Positions 57,411 through 64,000 of a stretch of DNA of 64,000 bases are shown piece after piece. Position 1 is the first letter of the stretch, and the number at the start of each line of letters is the position of its first letter. A model generated the notes under the pieces. It did no database searches, was not told the origin of the DNA, and saw only the letters and a list, made by a program, of their open reading frames with translations. The position numbers were made by a program, and so were the translations under genes. The stretch is from Cryphonectria parasitica EP155. Taxonomy: Eukaryota > Ascomycota > Sordariomycetes > Diaporthales > Cryphonectriaceae. The stretch lies in contig NW_024468919.1 of the NCBI RefSeq assembly GCF_011745365.1, positions 434,001-498,000 of the forward strand, in the 5' to 3' direction.

Positions 57411-59645
57411 ATGGCATCCAGGCAGCACCGCCTGCTGCTGGGCTGCGGCCTCTCCTTGCTCTTGGGCAATCTCGTCTCCGCCGCGGGTCCCTTTCTGACC
57501 CAGATCGATAACCAGACATGGGTTTTCGGCAATGACCTGTGGAACGTCACCGAGGGTCCGAATTATGCGACGAAGCTGTACTCGTCCATCCTGCCGGGCG
57601 AGGATCTCGTTGGCACAGCCTACGGCCACTACTCTGACGTTGGTATGTGCGAGGGTGTTCCTACCACATGTTGATTAGTTTTTCCTGTACTGACTAGACA
57701 TCATCTTCTGCCAAAAGATGGTGCCACCCTGCTCGAGTGGACCTCGGCTGCCATCGTTGCCACTGGCGACGACTACATTGACATCGCCTTCTCGTCCACC
57801 GAGGTTGACCTGCACTGGGTGGTCTTTGACGACCTGCAGGGTGCGTACCAGTACGTGGTCAACAAGGCCACGCCTTGGATGGAGATCCTCCGTACGCTGT
57901 GGCGCCTCAACCCCGACATTTTCCTCAACGGCCGTACCAACATCAAGGATGACATCCTGCCCCCGTTTTACCTGTACGCCAACGCCACCGAGGTCCAGGA
58001 CGAGACCTTCGAGCTGGCCAATGGGACCTACATTACCAAGTACGACTGGTCCAACTTCGTTCGCTTTAGAGACTTCTATGGTATCTATGGGCCGGACGTG
58101 GTTGGCTCGTGGTGGGTGCATCCATCTACTGAGTACTTTACTGGCAACCAACTCAGCCAGACTCTGACGGTTAGTTCCTGACTTGGTGGTTTTTTGGTTT
58201 TTTTTTTGGGGGGGGGGGGGTTTGTTTATCTCTTTGTTGTTCTCTCTATTTTTCTCCGGTTTTTTCTGGGTTTTTTTTTCCGGGTTTTCTTTTTCTATTT
58301 TTCTTTTCTGTTTTTCTTTTTTTTTTTCGGTGGGGGGGGGGGGAGGGGGTTGGTTTGTTTTTGTTTTTTTCTTTCTTTTCTTTTCTTTCTTTGGTGATAA
58401 GTTTTCCCCCTTTCCTCTTCGAGCTTGTCACGCTAACAATGAATACCAAAAACCAACAGGTCCATCGAGAGTCGGCAACAGGAGACTCGGTCCAGCTGAA
58501 CGTGTTCCAAGACACGTCACACTTCCGCGTGGGCAATGATACACTTGCTCCAGTGGGCAAGATCTGGGGCCCGTGGCTGTGGTACCTGGTAAGTTGCCTT
58601 ATTGTTGATTTGCCATCTCGGTAGATCAAGATCCTGTCGTACCGTTCGGGTAGATCGATCGAACTTGTACAACGTCGTATAAATTGCATTGTCTGACCCG
58701 GGAGTCTCGTCTTTCTTGTCAATCTAGAACAACGGGTCCAAAGAGGACGTGGAACAGCGGCGCCTCCAGGAGCTCGAGAAATTCCCCTACGCCTGGCTCA
58801 ACGACACCGCATACCAGTCCCGCGGCGAGATCACTGGCACCCTTACTCTGAGCGACGGGCGCCCTGCTGCTGGCGCATCCGTCTTTCTTGGCGATACTGA
58901 TACGTCGATCCGTCCGCTGATCCAGGGCACCAACTACTACTACACCACCCAGGCCGCCTCTGACGGGTCTTTCTCCTTCCCCAACGTGAGAACGGGCTCG
59001 TACGGTCTCTACGCCTGGTCTGATGGAGGAGCGCTCGTAGACGTGTACACCAACGTCACAGTGACCCCAATCGCCGTAGAGGCAGGGCAGACAACAGCGC
59101 TGGGCGAGGTGGCATGGGCGCTTCCCACTGGGCACACTGAGATCTTCCGCCTGGGCGACTTTGACAAGAATGCCACCGAGTTCGTCAACGGCGGGCTTCC
59201 CTACCAGTTTGCCATCACCACCCTCAGCCCGGCCAATTTGACGTTTATCATTGGGGAGTCGAATGTCTCGACGGACTGGTACTATGCCATTTCGGACCTG
59301 GGCACGTGGACCATCCAGTTCGAGATCGATGCGGCAGACCTGGCGAGCTATGGGGCCAACGGGACGGCACTGCTGAGCGTGTCTCTTGCGGGCTACTCGG
59401 AGAGCCAGGCGCTGGACATTGATGTCAATGGGAACCTGCTGGGTTCACTGAACAATGATGTCCTGGCAAATGATCCGGCCCTGTACCGTTCAAGCAGGAT
59501 TAGTGGCGAGTGGCGCTTTCTCCAGTACGAGATTGACCCTGCGCAGCTGGTTGCCGGCACCAACACCATTGGATTTACCATTACGAGATATACAGAATGG
59601 CGAGGCTTCATGTGGGATAGCATCTTCTTAGAGTGGCAGAACTAA
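57411..59645 (+). CDS. Rhamnogalacturonan lyase (PL4), secreted
   Basis: This secreted enzyme cleaves the rhamnose-galacturonate backbone of pectin by beta-elimination. Exons are 57411-57642, 57718-58169, 58460-58588 and 58728-59645; 576 aa. Residues 1-24 form a signal peptide (LLLGCGLSLLLGNLVSA). The N-terminal catalytic part includes TAYGHYSDVDGATLLEW, AYQYVVNKATPWMEILRTLW and FYGIYGPDVVGSWWVHPSTE. It is followed by a fibronectin-like domain (GEITGTLTLSDGRPAAGASV, YGLYAWSDGG) and a jelly-roll carbohydrate-binding-like domain (FRLGDFDKNATEF to RGFMWDSIFLEW). Several NxT/S sites fit secretion. All junctions preserve family sequence. Intron 2 is unusual: 290 nt and nearly pure T/G. Length is slightly short of typical rglB-type enzymes. 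Confidence 0.9.
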
Positions 59646-61245
59646 GAAGGATCGTAGCGTGGCACACCCAATACTCTCTATGTATTGGATGGACATGTTC
59701 CGAGGCAGTCGAATTGATTGTCAACAAAAAAATTTGGCTTGTCGCTGATAGTCTCACTGATAGTCCACATACATTCTTCTGCCTTTGCTTCTTTTCCTGG
59801 CTGTTGTAATGCTCTCACTTGCTACTAGTAATGACGATGATAAAGTCTAGTGTCGTGAGTGAACTTTCAATCTTTCATCCGTGCCCTCTTTTAGCTTGTC
59901 ATCATGCCTCATTCAACCCGAAATCCCCTGTGAATTGACATGGGCTTCATGGTCTCTTGTTGTCTATCGTCTCTCTCACTTTTCATCTTTCTCGTCGTTG
60001 TTACTCGTCGGTGATCATTCGCTGCTCTTCAATCTTGGTATTGATGCGATGCGCAGGTCGTTGAAAACAAATGGGAGGACATATAGTGGGAGAAGGGAAA
60101 GGGGGGGGGGGGGGGAGGACCAGTAGCTGGAGGGAGATAATTATTCCCTGGCCAACATTGAAGCCAACTACTGAGAGTATCTACTGCGTGACCTTGGGAA
60201 ACATCTACCGTAGGCGGATCACTCTAACTAAGTACACGACTGCAAGACTTGGTGTGCAGTAACCCCCCCCTTTTTTTCTTCTTCTTCTTTTATCAAAACA
60301 AGATGTACAAGAAATGATTCTTCTAACCTAAAACCCATACATTCTGATCACGTGCACTTTCCTTGGCCACTGGCCAAAGTAACAAGTCTTTCGTCCTGTT
60401 TTGACCTTCCTGATTCTTCATGGTGCCTTTTCTGATTTCTCACAGGGTAAGCCGACGGGCATGGAAATCAAACCAACCTACGGGCGGTAGCCATTCGTCA
60501 AGGGACCTTCGTAGGAATGCGAGTCAGTTTTTTACTAATTAGGTACCTATAAGATATAGTCTAAGATGCCTTACAGGGAGTAGAATCCGTCTTCTTTTCT
60601 AGGAAGTAGATTCGAGGTGTGGCACTAGGCTTGGTGCTATGTAGTTACAAGGCTGTTGTGACAGTCTAACTGCATCAAGCCGTTTATCTCTCCACTGATT
60701 GGTGCCAGCCGTCTTGCGCCAAAAGAAGGATGTATGTCTGACCACCATCGCCTTTCTTGCTGCCCATAGTGTCTGGGGCTGTGTCTTTCAACCACTAATT
60801 AGCCAGCACTCTTGTCGATACAGCGCAAGAGATGCCCTCCTGCGTATCACCAGACACGCGTCACTACCAGTAACGTGGAACAAATATGATCCTGGTCACA
60901 ACCAGACAGACGACCTGGGACTCGAGATTAAAACAGGAACCAAGATGAATTACCACCTGGGTGATTAAGATAAAAACCCCGTCGCCATCTCTATTCGCCT
61001 TTCTTTCTCTTACATTCTCTCCCTCCCTCTTTGCTCTAGTAAATTCCCAAATATACCAGTCTCATTCACTTTAGGTCACCATTGGAACTAATAATTTCAA
61101 AAACCAAAAAAGGGACCTTTCGACATATTTCCTGCACTGATCAGACGCACAACATCTTCCAAGACAATTCCTTCACAGCACCAACTCTTCCCACCACCAA
61201 AAGAAAAAGAACTTGTGCTACGACGACAAACAATAATATCCAAAC
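59646..61245. other. Intergenic spacer upstream of the oxygenase gene
   Basis: No gene is recognised. A G15 run lies at 60101-60115. The last 200 bp are A/C-rich and probably the leader of the gene at 61246. Confidence 0.5.
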
Positions 61246-63278
61246 ATGGGAATCACTGGAGACGTTGCTTCTGCAGCACCAACACGAAGGACGGCAGACC
61301 AGGAGCAGATCGATCGTGATACAGTCATCAGAAACTTTACCACAGGAGCCTATCTTGACTGGCCGAACGAGGCTGGAGTAAGTCATCGCTCTCGCATTCC
61401 GTCCTCTCGTTCTAGTGAAAGCTAAACATATACACTCTTGATTAGTTTCAAGATCTGCACGAGCACCGCGGTCCCATCAAGCTCACCGTCAAGGGAACCA
61501 TCCCCGCTTGGGCTTCAGGCTCATTCTACCGCAACGGCCCAGGGTCGCGAAAAATCGAAGGGGCCAAATCCCGGCGTGGACAGGTCGAGGATGGGACCGT
61601 ACACATCTCGCATTGGTTCGACGGCCTCGCCCACCTACACCGTTTCGACATCACCATCTCGGACGACGGGCAAGTCGAGGTGTTTTACTCCTCCAGGCGC
61701 CAGGCCGATAATTTTGTCAAGCTCGTCCAGGAAAAAGGTTCCTACGGTGATGTCACCAGCTTTGCGCAGAAGGCAGACCCTTGCATTGGCATCTTTGGCA
61801 AGGCCATGATCTGTGTCAGGGCTCTGGACCAGGGCAAGGAGGCCCTTAGATACGACAACATGAACGTCACCGTGCTGCCCGGCATAGATCTGCCTAACAC
61901 CACACCTAGTAGTTCATTCTCTCCCTCCTCTCCCTCTTCTTCTTCCAAGGCAATCCATGGTATTGGCAGCAATGGCAAGAAGGTAGACAATGTCGACAAA
62001 ACTGGCGGTCAACTCGCAGGCACTCCAGCTGCCACTGCCACTGGTCACCGTCAAGGTGGTAACAAGACAGTCTGGATCTGTTCCGACACTTCTGGCCTGC
62101 GTATAGTGGATGCGGCTACCCTTGAGCCCATCGGCAGTGCAGTCCGCCAGAGTGAGTTACATCCTTTGCTGAAAGGTGCCCTCTCGTGCGCGCATGCTCA
62201 GCGGGACCCTATGACGGGTGATCTGTTCAATTACAACATCCAAGGGGGCCGCTACGCCACCTACAGAGTCTTTCGGGTCTCTGCGGCGACGGGCAAGACG
62301 GATATCCTGGCGACCATCTCTCGCCACGACCTAGCTCCTGCCTATATCCACAGCTTCTTCCTGAGCGAGAGGTTTGTGATCCTCAAGGTGCCCAGCTCGC
62401 ACTATGGCACGATGGGACTCAGCGTTCTCTGGAAAAGAAATCTTGTGGACGCTATGGAGCCCTTTGACGAGAGCAAGGTCTGCAAGTGGTACGTGATCGA
62501 TAGGCTCCACGGGAAGGGTGTCATCGCCGAGTTCGACACGCCTGCAGGTTTCTTCTTCCACACTGTCAACTGCTGGGACAAGATCGTTGCCCAAGAGGAC
62601 AAAGACAAGACCTCGGGTACGGAGAAGGGGACAGGTAGTGAAATTCGTGAGGAGGCTGACGTCTTTTGCGATCTTGTCGAGTTTCCCAATCTGGACATCC
62701 TTCAGGTCTTCTACCACGATATCCTCCTAAACATCGACAACCAGGCCCAGAAGCGTTATGGAGACGAAACCACCGTTGCCAAAACCATGAGCAGCCTGGT
62801 CAGATGGAAGTTCCGCGTCGCCCTTCCCACAGCATCACCAAAGGACAGTAAGGCCGCCCCAGCCAAGAAGCTGCTACTTCGCGGACCCGAGCAGGTCTTT
62901 TCCATTCCCGCCCCGCATACGGGTGAGATGCCCACCATCAACACTCGATACCTCACCAAACCCTACCAGTACGTGTACAGCCTGCTGCAGAACGGAAAGT
63001 CCACCTTTCTCGACACGATCGTAAAGACCGACACTGTCACGCGGGAAGCGGTGTCGTGGAGCAGTCCCAACGGTCATACACCGTCCGAGGCGATCTTTGT
63101 GCCACGCCCTGGTAGTGAGAAGGAAGACGACGGTGTGCTCTTGAGCGTGGTACTGGATGGGTACTCGGAGAAAAGCTACCTGATCTGCCTGGATGCCGGG
63201 ACGATGATGGAGGTGGGAAGGGCTGAGATGGACTTTTCTGTGGCCTTTGGCCTTCATGGACTGCACTGCCCGACCTAG
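61246..63278 (+). CDS. Carotenoid/stilbene cleavage oxygenase
   Basis: This non-heme iron enzyme of the RPE65/carotenoid-cleavage family oxidatively splits a double bond of carotenoids or stilbenes. Exons are 61246-61377 and 61446-63278; 654 aa. The start is the first ATG (MGITGDVASAAPTRR). Family blocks are IPAWASGSFYRNGPGS, HWFDGLAHLHRFDI, FYSSRRQADNFV, MTGDLFNYNI and FHTVNCWD. The four iron-binding histidines are predicted at 294 (CAHAQRDP), 346 (YIHSFFLS), 416 (FFHTVN) and 648 (GLHG). Compared with usual fungal members (about 500-620 aa) it carries a Ser/Gly/Thr-rich insertion at about residues 200-250 and a charged loop near 430-450. Whether the substrate is a carotenoid (CAO-2/CarT/CarX type) or a stilbene (CAO-1 type) is not resolved. 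No carotenoid synthesis gene is nearby. Confidence 0.9.
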
Positions 63279-64000
63279 GCAACGTTGTCAGCATGAAGTT
63301 GGTGATATAATGTACAGAGGATGCACAGGAAAAACACCAAATGATAACACTCCAAGACTGGGATACAGTGCAGACATGTTGACACTTGCAATGCAAACCC
63401 CTTTTCCTTTTGAATCTTTCTAAAATTCTTAATTCTATTTATATCATTAGAGCCCATCAGTACTGGATTTCAATCAATTTTCCTTCTATCCCCCTAATTG
63501 ATATTGCTTCCCTTTTGAATTCCTCGAAATATGCATTGTTCTCCCAGCTGCAGGTGCGTTTCTGTGCCTTCCTGACCCAGCACACGCGTAACGCGTTCCT
63601 TCTTCCCATTATTTTCTTTTCTCTTTTCTTTTCTCTTTTCTTTTCTCTTTTCTCTTCTCTCCTTCTCTCCTTCTCTCCCTCTCTCCCTCTCCTTCTTTCC
63701 TTCTTCTCCAAATACAGCCAACAGAAAAGCAGGGGCCACTTTCTAACATAAAGTACTTTCCAGGTTTCTTGACCTCGCCTACGACTCCTCATCCACAACG
63801 CGGCTTCCCAGGTTTCTCTCGCCAACCTGTCAACTCTGCCATTTCATACAAGGATCAGCTAAAACCCAGCTTTCCAGCTACATATTATGACAAAGTTTTC
63901 TCAGAGAGATGCACGCGTTGTACCAGGCAGTGGTGAAAGTGGCCTTTCGGCCCTTAATGGAGCCACTATTGTTACGGCCAGGGTGACAATGTGGTTGCCA
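63279..64000. other. Right-end flank with pyrimidine tract
   Basis: This is the 3' flank of the oxygenase gene followed by AT-rich sequence and a long CT tract (63612-63709). No gene is seen before the window ends. Confidence 0.5.
63612..63709. repeat. Polypyrimidine CTTTT/CTCC tract
   Basis: Nearly 100 nt are C/T only, first as repeats of TTTTCTC type, then as TTCTCTCC type. Such tracts can form triplex DNA or act in promoters of fungal genes; here the neighbouring gene lies outside the window. Confidence 0.85.

Noticed and set aside
1..64000. tRNA, rRNA, CRISPR array, or complete transposon
   Set aside because: I looked for tRNA B-box-like GGTTCGA sites with a paired acceptor stem, for evenly spaced direct repeats, and for transposase or reverse transcriptase motifs, and found none that held up. 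Only simple repeats and gene relics are present.

Overview
The window looks like nuclear DNA of a filamentous ascomycete, most likely a Sordariomycete-type Pezizomycotina. The evidence is short GT-AG introns (mostly 45-190 nt) with CTAAC-like branch points, a class II hydrophobin, a Zn2Cys6 transcription factor, a NACHT-ankyrin NLR-like gene, a PL4 rhamnogalacturonan lyase and a fungal carotenoid/stilbene cleavage oxygenase. Genes lie on both strands with wide spacers and no operons. I rebuilt exons by requiring GT-AG borders, continuous reading phase and family-like protein sequence; total coding length is a multiple of three in every complete model.

Layout. 1-14.3 kb: the 3' end of a Brl1/Brr6 nuclear-envelope gene, a histidine-rich small secreted protein, a NACHT gene whose ankyrin tail is broken, an unrecognised protein, homogentisate 1,2-dioxygenase, and a divergently placed small protein of probable alpha-beta-barrel fold. 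14.3-21.9 kb: a 7.7-kb stretch without a credible gene, enriched in the palindrome CAATTG, in front of a SWIRM (FUN19-like) gene. 25.6-34 kb: a hydrophobin fused to a long repeat-rich C-terminus, a short-chain dehydrogenase, an F-box protein and a pyridoxal-reductase-like aldo-keto reductase. 34-43 kb: a ten-exon CorA-like membrane protein with an intact GMN motif, a C2H2 protein, and a Zn2Cys6 regulator whose zinc cluster is split across a 24-nt micro-exon. 46-64 kb: a coiled-coil protein, a decayed copy of part of the Zn2Cys6 gene, a conserved fungal protein of unknown role, MCP1, a small three-exon gene with hydrophobic stretches, an unrecognised 396-aa protein, two coding remnants, the PL4 lyase and the carotenoid oxygenase.

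I see no biosynthetic cluster. The functional themes are cell surface and secretion (hydrophobin, lyase, histidine-rich protein), non-self recognition (NACHT gene), aromatic, vitamin B6 and apocarotenoid metabolism, and gene regulation (SWIRM, Zn2Cys6 and F-box proteins). The most unusual item is the hydrophobin with a modular tail. The damaged NLR tail, the duplicated regulator fragment and the CAATTG-rich spacer are the next most useful leads.
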